Source of the DNA: Chrysoperla carnea
Lineage: Eukaryota; Arthropoda; Insecta; Neuroptera; Chrysopidae
Direction of reading: 5' to 3'
Length of the DNA stretch: 64,000 nucleotides
Assembly: GCF_905475395.1 (NCBI RefSeq)
Contig: NC_058340.1
Location: forward strand, 61,420,181-61,484,180
The position numbers were made by a program, and so were the translations under genes. Below are positions 12,035 through 23,300 of the stretch, in pieces. The notes beneath the pieces are model-generated. The model worked only from the letters and a program-made list of their open reading frames with translations, made no database searches and was not told the origin of the DNA. Within the stretch, counting starts at the first letter, position 1. Each line of letters opens with the position of its first letter.

Positions 12035-13375
12035 TTAAAATTCATCATATAATAAAAATTGTTTACACCAAATAGATATATTTTGGGCATTATTTACAAA
12101 ACATAAATAATTTTTCCCCAATGTCTTACGTAACGTAATTCGACATAATGATTTTAAATCAAATGGATTTGAATCTATATGTTTAATCAAATTTTCTATA
12201 CTGGAATCATTTGCTATAATTGGTACATTGTTAAATCGTAAGCCCGCGTAAGATAACAATCTTCGACACTCAGCATCCTCACAAAGATTGATTAAATTTC
12301 TATCTAAATATAAATCTGCACCATATAAAATTAATAGTTTTACCAATTTGTAATTATTTTTCATAACCGCAATCGATATGGGCGTTGGTGGTTTTCGATT
12401 CACCGGTTTATATTCATTAATTAATGTATTTAATTCTGCCCCATTATCCAATAGAAATTTGACGTATTTATAAGATTTATTGGATACATAAGAATAATTA
12501 CAACACGCCCCATCGACAGCTAAATATAAAGGGGTTTCACCATATATATTGGTAGCATTTATTTCAGCCCCTTTTAATAGTAAGTATTGCATCATATTTA
12601 AAGTTACATCATCATATACAGCGAGTACGGCATGATGCAATAGGGTCCATTGACACTTAGGGTCTCTCATAGTTACCGAAGCGTTACCATCTACCAGTAA
12701 TTTAAATAATTCAAAATTTCCCACATTGATAGCCCATTCTAACGGTGTATTACCATTCTTTACAGTGAAATTTAAGTTACAGTTTTCTTTAATTAAAATT
12801 TTTACCGATTCCAAATTTCCCAATTCCATTGCAACAAAAACCGGTGTTTTGTCATATTCATCATGATGATTAATGTTAGAACCCAAGGAAATTAAATATT
12901 TTAAATTAACTGGTTTTTTTACGGAATAAAACAACGGTGTACGAAGATATTCATCTACAGAATTTATATCAGTCGGTTTAATAAATTTTTCAATAATTTC
13001 AACTGTTCCCCACTCGGCCAGACGATGAATTCTGAATTGAACTTTATCAAGTAAATATGAAACAATTTCCATGTTACTAGAATCAAGTGCGATTTGTAAG
13101 GGTGTTAATGTTTCTTCGTAATCTTGCGTACCATCGTCTACTATCCAATCTTGATCCACACGATCAATATCCGCACCGCCTTCTACTAGCATTTTGATGA
13201 TGTTTATATCCCCATCACGTACAGCCATACATAAAGGTGTTGTTGACTCACTCTTTTCATTTAAATTTGCTCCATTTTGAATTAACAATTTAATTAATTC
13301 TAAATTTTTATTAACCACTGCATAGTGTATCGATAAATCTTGTAGATTATCCCTATTTTCTAAATTTGAATCCAT
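12035..13375 (-). CDS. Ankyrin-repeat and SOCS-box protein (ASB-like)
   Basis: An uninterrupted 446-residue reading frame. About ten ankyrin repeats fill residues ~10-385, with the usual 'TPL..A...GN.E..K.L...GA..N' cadence; clear examples are 'TPLEWAINVGNFELFKLLV' and 'TPISIAVMKNNYKLVKLLI'. The C-terminus 'LKSLCRITLRKTLGKN' (residues ~402-417) has the Leu-Cys-Arg and Leu-Gly pattern of a SOCS-box BC box, which recruits elongin B/C. The family acts as substrate receptors of cullin-5 E3 ubiquitin ligases; the substrate here is unknown. The usual LPxP-type cullin-5 box is not evident in the last ~30 residues. The start is the first ATG of the frame, and the sequence upstream (13376 onward) is not open. 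With no introns it stands out from its neighbours and could be a retrocopy or simply a one-exon gene. Confidence 0.85.
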   Translation of the reverse strand: MDSNLENRDNLQDLSIHYAVVNKNLELIKLLIQNGANLNEKSESTTPLCMAVRDGDINIIKMLVEGGADIDRVDQDWIVDDGTQDYEETLTPLQIALDSSNMEIVSYLLDKVQFRIHRLAEWGTVEIIEKFIKPTDINSVDEYLRTPLFYSVKKPVNLKYLISLGSNINHHDEYDKTPVFVAMELGNLESVKILIKENCNLNFTVKNGNTPLEWAINVGNFELFKLLVDGNASVTMRDPKCQWTLLHHAVLAVYDDVTLNMMQYLLLKGAEINATNIYGETPLYLAVDGACCNYSYVSNKSYKYVKFLLDNGAELNTLINEYKPVNRKPPTPISIAVMKNNYKLVKLLILYGADLYLDRNLINLCEDAECRRLLSYAGLRFNNVPIIANDSSIENLIKHIDSNPFDLKSLCRITLRKTLGKNYLCFVNNAQNISIWCKQFLLYDEF

Positions 13376-14414
13376 ATTCTCTGTAATAATTCATTAAAAT
13401 TTAACATTGCCGTTAATAAAAGTTTGATTTTAATAGGTATTAAAAATTATGTTCTTATTGTCTACCTAATTTCGAATAGAGTTTATCCACATATTCAACT
13501 TTACAATCCCCATTATAAATATGTATCAAATCAAGTTAGAAACTTTTACATCAAACACGATTTCATTTCGTGCATTATATTATATGATAACGTGTTTTAA
13601 TACAATCAATAAGCCGGAATAAAGTATCGATAATTGAAAAAGTTGAGAAACAGCACCGATTTTAATGAAACTTTTTGTAACGTGTTTATAATATCCCAAG
13701 AAAGGTTCCCCCAAAAAACCTTCAGCCAACTTAACCTAGCCAGAAGGGGACATAATCATATGGGACCCCAGCGGCCAGCGGGGGCATATGTAGGCCAAAG
13801 GCAATAGGTGACTAAAGTATTTTTTTGAAAAGCTTATTTTGACTTTACGAATTAGATTATAAATTTGTTGGTGGAGATAGTGAAAAAATTACAGTTTTTC
13901 TTTAATTAAGGAAAATATGAATGTTATTTTTTGAGCCTAAAAATTAATGAATGGGTTATTTAAAAATATGTCATTATTTACCTTATTCAGGTCAAACCTA
14001 CCTTACCGACATACATCTAGTTGCGTAAAAATGATTACAGAATGTACGCGTATTTCAAATATCAAAAGAATTAATATACTCAAAAAAATGCATTAATGTA
14101 CTTACCTATTTTCTTTAGTGTTTTGCAGTAGTAAATCAAAATTCATGATTTAATTTAATAACTTAATTACATATATTACATGGGGTGGACATTGTCAGGG
14201 TGGACACCATCATAGGGTGAACGCAACTAATTTAGTTTATTGCATAAAATCTAATTTTCTGAAATAACAAACTAAAAGTTTATTGTACCAAACTTATAGG
14301 TCAAAATTTGTTATAATACAAAATTAAATATTTAAACATAGCAAAATTCGCTTTACGATCATGAAAAATCATAAAATTACCGAACGAATTAGAACTAAAC
14401 TTTGTTCCTTAAAA
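13376..14414. other. Intergenic DNA between two minus-strand genes
   Basis: This holds the upstream region of the ASB-like gene and the 3' flank of OSGEP. A local GC-richer patch at 13690-13800 ('gaccccagcggccagcgggg') differs in composition from its surroundings and may be a transposon scrap. No gene seen. Confidence 0.4.
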
Positions 14415-15494
14415 CTAATCATCCCGCCACGTAACTTCCACTTCATCGGTTCGATATCGTTGTGTACAGGTGGCATCATTCCAATTCATTCGACCACCAT
14501 GAGCAAAATATTCAGCACCAGCATGTGCAATCATAACACCATTATCAATACAAAATCGTTCATCGGTGGCGAATAATTTAGCACCCCGTTCTTTACACAT
14601 TGCTTCCATCATTTCTTGTAAACGTAGATTACATCCAACGCCACCCACGATAAGAACTTCTTCGGATCCACAATGAGCCATTGCTCGTTCAGTACATTCA
14701 ACAAGCATAGCAAATATTGTTTCTTGTAAACTAAAGCATAAATCAGCTTTAGTCCATCCTTCGTTTAAAAAATGAGATGCCCTTTCTTCTAAAAATGAAA
14801 GAATTCCGGAGAAACTAACATCCATTCCTTTAACCACATATGGAAGTGATAGAAATTTAGTACCATCCTTAGCTAATTGTTCAATATTGTACCCTGGACT
14901 TGGATCATTCGATAAATTTAATACTCGTGCAAACCTATCAAGACAATTACCCACAGCTATATCGATGGTTTCACCGAATATTCGATAACGTTTTCGAGAG
15001 TATGCAATTATTTGTGTATTTCCTCCACTTACATACAAAACTGTAGGATTTTTTGCTTTAGTAATTAAACGACCCATTTCTATATCTGATTATTTAAAAA
15101 TTAAGAAAAGATATTTTTATCATTTAAAATTATATATATTGGATTTTTTAAGGATACGTCCAATACAATGATTAACTCCAACAATAGGTTTATTCCATAA
15201 TTGAGCAACAGTTCGTGCTACTATTGCACAAGCCACTAAAGGAGCCCCCATTCCAGGACCTTTTGTATAACAAACCACATCAATATCTTTTGGAGAAATT
15301 TTTGCCTCTTCCAGAGCAGTTTTCAAAACTTCAATAATATTTGCTCTATGATGTTGAGCTGTTTCTTTTGGTAAAAAACCTTCTCCAGGTGGTGTAATGT
15401 ATGTACGACGATAATTCGCTAACACAACCCCATCCTTAACAATTCCAACCCCCAATTTATTAGCGCTTCCTTCAAACCCTATTGCTATTACCAT
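14415..15494 (-). CDS. OSGEP: OSGEP/Kae1: tRNA N6-threonylcarbamoyladenosine synthase, KEOPS subunit
   Basis: The enzyme transfers the threonylcarbamoyl group to A37 of ANN-decoding tRNAs as the catalytic subunit of the KEOPS complex. There are two exons, 15158-15494 and 14415-15085, with a 72-bp GT-AG intron. Together they encode 335 residues, the same length as I recall for human OSGEP, and similarity is near full length. The N-terminus '[19 protein letters not shown]' is the ASKHA nucleotide-fold start. The metal site HxxxH ('NHCIGH') sits at the exon junction, the second His codon (residue 113) being split C|AT by the intron. Later motifs are 'YVSGGNTQ', '[13 protein letters not shown]', '[12 protein letters not shown]' and 'IVGGVGCN'. 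The third metal ligand Asp is in 'CIDNG', and '[14 protein letters not shown]' ends the protein. It shares a 54-bp divergent promoter with the INTS15 homologue. Confidence 0.97.
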
Positions 15495-15548
15495 TTTGTT
15501 AATATATTTACTTAAAGTGAATTAAAAAAAGTTAAAAATAAAGAAATT
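15495..15548. promoter_or_regulatory. Shared divergent promoter of OSGEP and INTS15
   Basis: Only 54 bp separate the two start codons, which face away from each other. The segment is AT-rich with no TATA box at a useful distance. Transcription starts must lie within or very near it, or inside the opposite gene, so the two 5' UTRs are tiny or overlap. Confidence 0.7.
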
Positions 15549-16867
15549 ATGTCGAATACTATTGAAATAAAACATTCGTTAAGAAAAATAGAATTTCCTG
15601 AATGTGCTCGTGAAGCTATTAAAAAAATTGGTTTGTTTTTACGAAAGATAACCTCAAAATGCAAAATTGCAATTAGCCTTAAATTATTATTTTTTTTAGA
15701 ATCTCTTATAAATGGAAGGTCTCCAACGATCAAACAAATGGATTTAGCTATTGATTTAATGGCAGAATTTGTATTTTGGGAAAAAGATCGGCGTGGAAAC
15801 AAACGCGGGGTTGAATTAACATGTATACAAGAAATCCAATTACTCGAAGTATTATGCGAATATTTTTCACAACCTGGTAGCGAAACCACAAAAAATACAG
15901 TATTTTTAAATTTATTTGGTCCTAGCACAATACAATTACGGTTGAAAATTCTTTGTAAATTAGTTTCGATTGGAATTTCTTCGTCCTGTGCTTCGTTGTT
16001 GATAGCGGCTGGAGCTTGGATGCAACAATTAGGTTGCACATCTCATTCTAGCTTACAATTAGCTCGAGCAATAGTTAAAGATTATTTTGCATTAATACCA
16101 AATGTATTAGAGACATTGTACTCATTACCCAAAATTGCTCCACAATTTACAGCTAATTTCTTAACAGCAATTGCTGAAATCTATCTCACTGATAAATATT
16201 CTGTTTTTACGACACCACCAAAAAGTTTGCTAGAAATAATTACACAATGGGTAACTGAAAATCCAACTTTATGTTTAGCAGCTCAACAAAAAACGGCTGC
16301 ATTGCCTACTGGTGGTATTGCAATGCCTACAATCACACCTATTGCTGGTTTATTTAAATGGTGTATTTTAGCTCCTTTGCAATGTGAAAATACATTAAAA
16401 ATGCCCGCAAATAATCCAAAGAAAATGAACGATAACAACTTAGAATTGTACGCGAAATTACATTTAGCTCTGTTAGAAACCCTAATTGAAGCGAAAACTG
16501 AATCTGGATTACCAAATGTTATTGGATCACAACATTTAGTACCTGTTATTCCTGCTATACAAACACAAATAAATGATTTAACACGAATTGGACGTGATTG
16601 TTCGACTGAAATACAAGTGAGTGATATTGAAACAATCCAATTTTATTTCAGAAAATATAATTTAATGAAAAATATCGTTTTATAACATATCTTATTTTCG
16701 TTTTTCAGTTATCGTTAGATCGATTAGCACAAGCTGTACAAATATCAATTGCAACAAAATGTATGTTTGGTAATATACAAGAATTATTATTACAAATGGA
16801 AAAATTACCATCAAATAGGTTGCTGACAATTGTAATTAACACTCATAAATCAACGGTAGTTTTATAA
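15549..16867 (+). CDS. INTS15: Integrator complex subunit 15 homologue (C7orf26)
   Basis: INTS15 is a peripheral subunit of Integrator, the nuclear complex that cleaves snRNA precursors and terminates paused RNA polymerase II. Two exons, 15549-16616 and 16709-16867, join in phase 0 (donor CAA|GTGAGT, acceptor TTTTTCAG), giving 408 residues against about 449 in human. Hallmarks matching the human protein as I recall it are 'EEFVF'-like 'AEFVFWEKDRRGNKR', 'LQELQLLE'-like 'IQEIQLLEVLCEYF', 'LARAIVKDY', 'IVTW'-like 'IITQWVTENP', 'YAKLHLALLETL', and 'LSLDRLAQAVQISIA' at the start of the second exon. It is helical with no membrane segment. The Pro-rich tail of the human protein is absent here; the protein stops soon after 'LPSNRLLTIVI'. 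It converges with RRP7A. Confidence 0.9.
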
Positions 16868-16964
16868 AATACATTCATTCAATATAATTATTATTTTGTA
16901 CACATTTTTTAATATTAAAATATATTTATTATAAAATAATTAACATTTTATTCAAAATACAAAA

Positions 16965-17185
16965 TATAGTGTGTCCCCGTATAGAGGTAACTATACTTGT
17001 AAATTTCCTTATTTTGCTTTTTAAGAAAAAAAGTCCTTCTTTATAAGAAGTTTTGCTTATTCTGAAAATTATGTAGGAATATTTAATATTACAAAAATTT
17101 GGAATCACTATTTTTATTTTTGGTAAACTACCCTTCTTTTTTACAAGTTGAAAAAATGTTACTAAAAAAAGTTATTAATAACATT
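16965..17185 (+). repeat. Dispersed repeat family A, copy 1
   Basis: It starts 'atatagtgtgtccccg' and includes 'gaggtaactatacttg', 'agaagttttgcttattc' and 'aaactacccttctttttt'. The same order occurs at 21725-21970 in the same orientation, and this copy lacks ~35 bp found there. It occupies most of the 624-bp space between the convergent INTS15 and RRP7A stops; the rest (17186-17491) shows no feature. Confidence 0.8.
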
Positions 17186-17491
17186 TTTTTATTTTTTCAT
17201 CGTCCTGAATCACCTTCCAAAGGGCAGTAGGCGAATTTGGGGACAGCCGGATATAATAACTGTAATCGGGAGTGAGTAATGAGAAAGGTAATTATTAGTG
17301 AAAATTAATATTTTACTTTTAAAGGTTCTCCTTTCGAAGTGAACAATTCCCCTAAATTTATAACAATTCGGGATTATTTTTTGGATGCCGTTTGGAATTT
17401 GAATTTCTTTAATTTAGTTTTAAAGTAAAATTATTAATTGCCCTGAATAATTGCCCAAAAGATCATACAAATACTTAAAAATGTTTCATAA

Positions 17492-19859
17492 TCAAAACGG
17501 TTTAAATTTTCTTGTATTCTTCATAGTTGTAATTCTTTCTTTATCCTCAGCAAATTTTTGTCGTAAACTAGCTAGATGTTTCATTTTTGATTCACGAATT
17601 TGGAACGTATAAAAATTCAATAACTGCTTTTTCTTCTTCGATGCTTGATCGCGTTTTCGAATTTTATGTGTTGTTTTTTCTGTACGAGGTAAACCAGGAT
17701 TGCGTCCTTTCTTGGTCACAGTGATCCATCCATCTTCATCGGGTTCTCCTTCCGTCTGATCTTTACTTGCCCTTTTCTCTTCTTTATCGTATTTATTCAT
17801 AAATGTATTAATCTCAATTTCTAAATGTCGTCGGTTTGGTATACTTTCATGATAATCTTCTGCCCATTTTTTAATTCCGGTAACAATTGGTGTGGATTCA
17901 TTCGATAAAACAAGTGTTCGAGTTTCTTCATTCAATGCATTCACCAAATGTATTGCTTTTTCAAAAACTACATAAGCTACTCGAAATCCTTTTGCTGGTT
18001 CATGTCTTGGAAAATATTTACTTCCTGTTAAATTATCTTCAATTTCATCTTGTATCGATGGTTTATTTTGCACAATAACATTTTTGACTGGTTTAATTTT
18101 ATTAAACTCTCGTTGTAAACTATCTTTTGTAGCCCATGGTGGTATATTTAATACAAATAATGTTCGACCTTTAGGTTTACTTAGTGATTCTCCACGAACT
18201 GAATGCTCTTTTATAAAAATGTCATGAGCAACGGTTTCATCCGAAAACTTCAACTTCCATACTGTAAGAAAAAACATTAAATTACTTAGTGTAGATATTT
18301 TATCTTAATACAAATTTTAGATTTATGCCAGTCCTTATCATATTTTACATACAAGCCGTCCGGGGATCAAAGGCCCTAAAAAATATGTTTTATTCTTGTG
18401 GCACTTTTCAACTGTTGTACTGAAATGAGTAATTTTTTGAAAAGTTCAGAGGCATTTTTTCGTAGGAGAGTAGAATATTCAATGATCTTCAGTTTTTTAT
18501 GCTCTTGAAGCTACAGCTAGGCGTTTTAGATATATTAAGAAAATAACACGGGCTTCAGGGTCCCGTACTGCTTTTACCGATCCTAGTTTCAAGGCGTTTT
18601 AGAATATTTACATTTAATCAGCCCAAACATCGTTCTGAAGTTAATTGGATGATATAAAACGCTTCTACTATGTATGAGGCTGCTTTTAACATCTGCGCAC
18701 TTGTCGAAGTACCCAGACGCGTTTTTCGTTCTGAAAATATGTAACGATTTCGTAAGCGGTTTAATGTTCTAGCTTCTCCATTCAGGATGCTTAGTTATGT
18801 AACTTTAAGATTAGTGGTTAATGGAATTGTATAGGCTAGCATCCCGTGACATTAAATGAACCGTTATATGGATTTAAAATTGATTTGCGGGACTTAATAT
18901 CTATCTATCAAACCTCATTAGGAGAGCAATTGTTATTTCAAATTTTCTAAACGAAAGATACAGACTTGTAGACACATAGTAGATACTGTAGATACAGTTT
19001 CAAGTTATTTTTTACAACAATAGCGATCTTAAATGAATCGAATTTCGTAATTATTGAAGTCAAAATGATGTCGTCACCAAGGCGTAATCGTAGAGTGATT
19101 AATCGAACATGTTACAGGCTTTATTTTTCAGCCCCGACTGAAAAGAGGGATGCTTTAAGTATAATGTGTCAGTGTATATGCGTGTCTGCCTGTGTCATCG
19201 TTTTAATTTTTTTAAGTTTTAAAGGTAATTTGATCGAGAGTGTTTTTAACTATGTTTTAAGTGCGAGTTTAGAGTTCGTATCCGAAATAACTAGAAAAGA
19301 GTTGATAATCTTCAAACGGGTGGGCTGATTATTTTGAAGCATAGCTAAAAACACTCCCGATCAAATTACCTTTCCTTCAAACTAAAAAGTTCATCCGTTT
19401 AAGAGCTACTATGTCACAGACGATTCGGGGGTATATTAAAATTTTTAATTAATGTGTTATTGTATTAATGTTATAGGCTAATTTTCAAACTTAATAACTA
19501 ATCATTTTCGAACAGTTTTTCACGAAAATCATCATACTATGAAACTTTTTCAATGATACCTCATAGTAATCATACCAGTTCTACATAATGAAGCTGCGGT
19601 TTGACTATTTAGAATCGCCGAAAAAGTGATTATGATTTTCGTGAATGTTTGGAAATGATTCATTAAAAAGTTTGAAATTAACCTGCAACAAATTAAAATA
19701 TAAACTGAGCCATGCATGCGATATATAATTTTAGTCGAAAAGTGTAAAATGCCACATGACATTTTCAAATAACTAAATAGAAATATGATAAGGCCTAAAT
19801 CAAATAATAATAAGATAATTTTCGTTGTATTTACCATAAAATCCTTTCAAATCACTCAT
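17492..19859 (-). CDS. RRP7A: Ribosomal RNA-processing protein 7 (RRP7A)
   Basis: RRP7 is a nucleolar factor for small-subunit pre-rRNA processing. The main exon is 17492-18261 (minus). It follows a CTTACAG acceptor and carries an RRM-like domain ('RTLFVLNIPPWATKDSL', 'FRVAYVVFEK'), then 'DEDGWITVTKKGR', a Lys/Arg-rich segment, and the RRP7 C-terminal signature 'LLNFYTFQIRESK' to 'TRKFKPF' at the stop. That exon has no proper start. A 25-nt exon at 19835-19859 encodes MSDLKGFY plus one base, is followed by GTAAAT, and joins in phase to give 'GFYVWKLKFSDE', resembling the family N-terminus '..GY..(I/V)P(I/V)KFSE'. The total is 264 residues against ~280 in human. The microexon is inferred from phase and similarity; the main exon is secure. 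The 1573-bp intron carries a family E repeat pair. Confidence 0.9.
19140..19430. repeat. Repeat family E, inverted pair
   Basis: On the minus strand from about 19305 to 19140, and on the plus strand at 19335-19430, there are two copies of one repeat facing each other. Matching segments are 'ggtaatttgatcgagagtg' (19223 onward) against the complement of 'cactcccgatcaaattacc'. The consensus (Cys-box-free, non-coding) 'cacttgaaacatag', 'aacactctc', 'tcaaattacctt', 'ccgtttaagagctac', 'cacagacagac' recurs at 45683-45985. It lies in the RRP7A intron. Confidence 0.7.
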
Positions 19860-20324
19860 CTTAAAATTTTGGGTACGATTTTTTAAACCTAACCTATATA
19901 AATATATTACAGATTACAGTGATTCTCAAACAGTTTTTATAAATAATCATTCAAAAATAATTGTCAAATTTGAAGATTATCCATAAGTACGATTAGAAAA
20001 ATTATAAAGATAAAAAGAATGATTAATCGAATTAAAATTTATCTAATTCATTATGAAAGAAACGTCTAATTGCAAAAAAAAATTAATTAGATAAACCTTT
20101 CATAACAAAAAGTCAACAATTGTCAATAAAAATTATAATTTATTAATTTTGGAGATTTATGTTATCCTAAATAAGGATCATTCGCTTCTTAAATGTAAGC
20201 AAGAATTTCTATTCAAGAATTATCAGTATGCAGATATTTAAGTATTTCATATAAAATTTTTTCCAGGAAATTAAATGTATATTAATTTGAACATGGTGAA
20301 AATGTTCTGTGGCTAGGCATTTTC
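19860..20324. promoter_or_regulatory. Divergent intergenic/promoter interval between RRP7A and NAA60
   Basis: The interval is 465 bp between the proposed RRP7A start codon (minus) and the NAA60 start codon (plus). It is AT-rich without an obvious TATA box or GC patch. A seven-codon upstream reading frame (ATG at 20293, TAG ending 20316) lies just before the NAA60 start and could lie in its leader. Confidence 0.5.
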
Positions 20325-23300
20325 ATGGCCGGATTTAGTTGGTATGATTTTATTTAAAATTGCTCTTTATGGATATATTATTATTATTTGTATACTTTCT
20401 AAGGAAAAAATATATATTTTAATAATTGATTGTAGGTATCCAAATTCTGAATCTGAACCATGTTCAGTAGACGTAAATCAAATTCCATTATGTTCATTGG
20501 CTGACGTTCAATTAAGATTTCTGTGCCCTAGCGATTTAGACGAAGTACGGGCACTGTGCCAAGATTGGTTTCCAATTGATTATCCATTATCATGGTAAGA
20601 TAACTGTTTTAAATTATTCTTAATTTATGCTTATTTAGTGTCCTTTGATTCACGATGCTTTGACACAACATGCATTTTGCATTAACTTAAAACACTATAT
20701 ATTAAATTTCTACAAAAGTAAGTGTCTAGCTTAGTGGTCAGGTCCCTAGTGAATCATTATAAACATAAATAAACGGTCCGAAACATCGCACAAGACTTTA
20801 TTATATTATAAAATTGATATATTATTCTTGTAATATTTTTATTGAAAGCAGCCAATTGTAAGAATTATTTAAAAACAAGGAAAAGCTTTAAGTTTTTTAA
20901 CTTCACTAATTTGGCTTAATTAAGTTTTATTTATTTCTTTATTTGATTTATTTGACTATGTGAACAATTTGAATAATTATACGATTTTATCTTGCGATTT
21001 TTGAGGTTTTATTGCACTTGCACTTGACCGTAAACAGTTTACTAAAATTATTAAAAAGGTTTTCCCAAGGGTGTGGGCCTTCTCGAATTTTCCCGAATAT
21101 GTGGGTAATACCAATCCTAAGAACACCTTAAGGTCTAGCTTTGTGCCAAATTTAATCGAAATCGTTAGAGCCGTGTTTTAAAAGGGAAGTACCCTTGAAA
21201 AAAATCCTAGGGAAAATTGAAGGCTCCAGCTTGGTAATAGACATACCGACGGACGCAACATTTTTTAAAAACCACTTTTTTGGATTCAGGGACCCTCAAA
21301 ACGTGTATTACCGTTCAAACTCCGATATCGATTTTTTTTTTCGATCACAATACTTAAGTAAAAATTCGTAAACCCAGATTAATTCGACTAAACTAACTCA
21401 ACCTGAGACACGCTGGAAACATGATTATGCTTATCATTATCAAAACCTAGTTATAACAGTTTCTACGAACGAATGTCGTTTAATTAATGCTGCAATACTT
21501 TCTGGTTCACCCAGGAAAATTTATTAAGACTCCATAACTTCTGTAGGCAATGTGATGTAACGGAAATAACCTTTTAAAAACATAAAAATAACAGTACAAG
21601 GGTTTAACAAATATCCCTGTAATGGGTTGACTAAAAAAATATAGTCAAGATTACTTTTAATTTTATAATTTCATGTCAACTTCGAAAGCTTGTAAACGTT
21701 ATTTTTTGACAGATATTTCTTGAACATATAGTGTGTCCCCGGATAGAGGTAACTATACTTGTAAATTTCCATATTTTGCATTTTAAGAAAAAAAAGTCAT
21801 TCTTTATAAGAAGTTTTGCTTATTCTGAAAAGTATGTAGGTATATTTAAAACTTCTTAATAATGTACAGGGTAGACAAAAATTTGGAATCACTATTTTTA
21901 TTTTTGGTAAACTACCCTTCTTTTTTATAAGTTGGCGAAATGTTACTAAGAAAAGTTACTCGCAATTAAAAATGTCTGTTACATTTTCGATGGAAGAGGA
22001 TTTTTGTTATGAAAGTTTAACATGCTTTGATTTTTCATGTTACCGAGCTTTGATCTCTCAGCTTTGATAATATTTGTGAAATTTAAATTTTGTAATAAAT
22101 GCCTAATCTGCTTGTTTTATCTAGGTATGAAGATATTACTTCAAGTACGAGATTTTATGCGTTAGCAGCCGTTTATAATCAAGTAATAATTGGTTTAATA
22201 GTTGCTGAAATAAAACCATTTCATAAATTGAATATTGAAGACAAAGATATTTTGCCAAAAGTATATGTAAAAACAGCTGATGTTGGATACATTTTATCGT
22301 TAGGTGTATCAAAACAATTTCGACGTAATGGAGTTGCATCTTTATTACTTGATTCATTAATTGGACAATTAACAACAACGGAAAAAGGACGTGTGAAAGC
22401 AATTTTTTTACATGTGTTGACAACAAACACAACAGCTATTAAATTTTACGAGCATAGACGCTTTCATTTACATAAATTTTTACCATATTATTATTCGATA
22501 CGTGGAAGGTGTAAAGATGGCTTTACATATGTGTTATATATTAATGGCGGACATCCACCATGGGGCTTATAATATCCTTTTTTAATTTACAAACTAGCAA
22601 TCATTTATAATTAGTTTTAGTCTTTTATAAACTTCTTTGCATGCGATACGATACGTTTTATCAGAGAAAAACGTGCAAGTATTTTCTAACATCTGAAAAT
22701 TTGTATATTGGTACAGAATATTATTATAAACATAAAAATATAGTCAGTCAGTATGTTTCTGTAGCAGAGAGTGTCTTCGATTAAGGGTGTCTTTCAGATT
22801 TTAAAAGAAATACTTCCACGTTTTTTGCAAAGTTAAAGCCGCTCCAGCGCCAAACGCTACAGAAACCGACTGACTGAACTCTCCAAATATAACGTAAATA
22901 TTACAAAATCAGCATGCCGCACGCCTCTTAGACTATTACATGCATTATCTTAGAAACAATTTTAGAAAAGAGAAGCTTAGAAACAAAGCTATTTAGAAAA
23001 AATAATGACGACTTATTTTAGTTGGTTGATGTTCACGCTGCCATTTTTTAGGTTTTCGCTTATTGTAAATTTTTTGCCAATGATAATTTTAGATTTAACA
23101 TATAAAATGAGTTTGCAATTTCTCGAATTTCTAGATTAAATATTTTATTTGATAAGTGACTAACTAGTGCCACAGATGCCATATACAGAATGGACCATTT
23201 TAATCTATTATGATTAATAGCTCTTTTTATAGCTAACAAATCATACAAAAACTTAAACAAAAGCTGCTGAGTCTGATGAGAGACATCAGATTTAATCTAA

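Noticed and set aside
20720-20790. tRNA gene
   Set aside because: A-box and B-box-like words are present but no acceptor stem or cloverleaf can be drawn; kept only as a possible SINE scrap.
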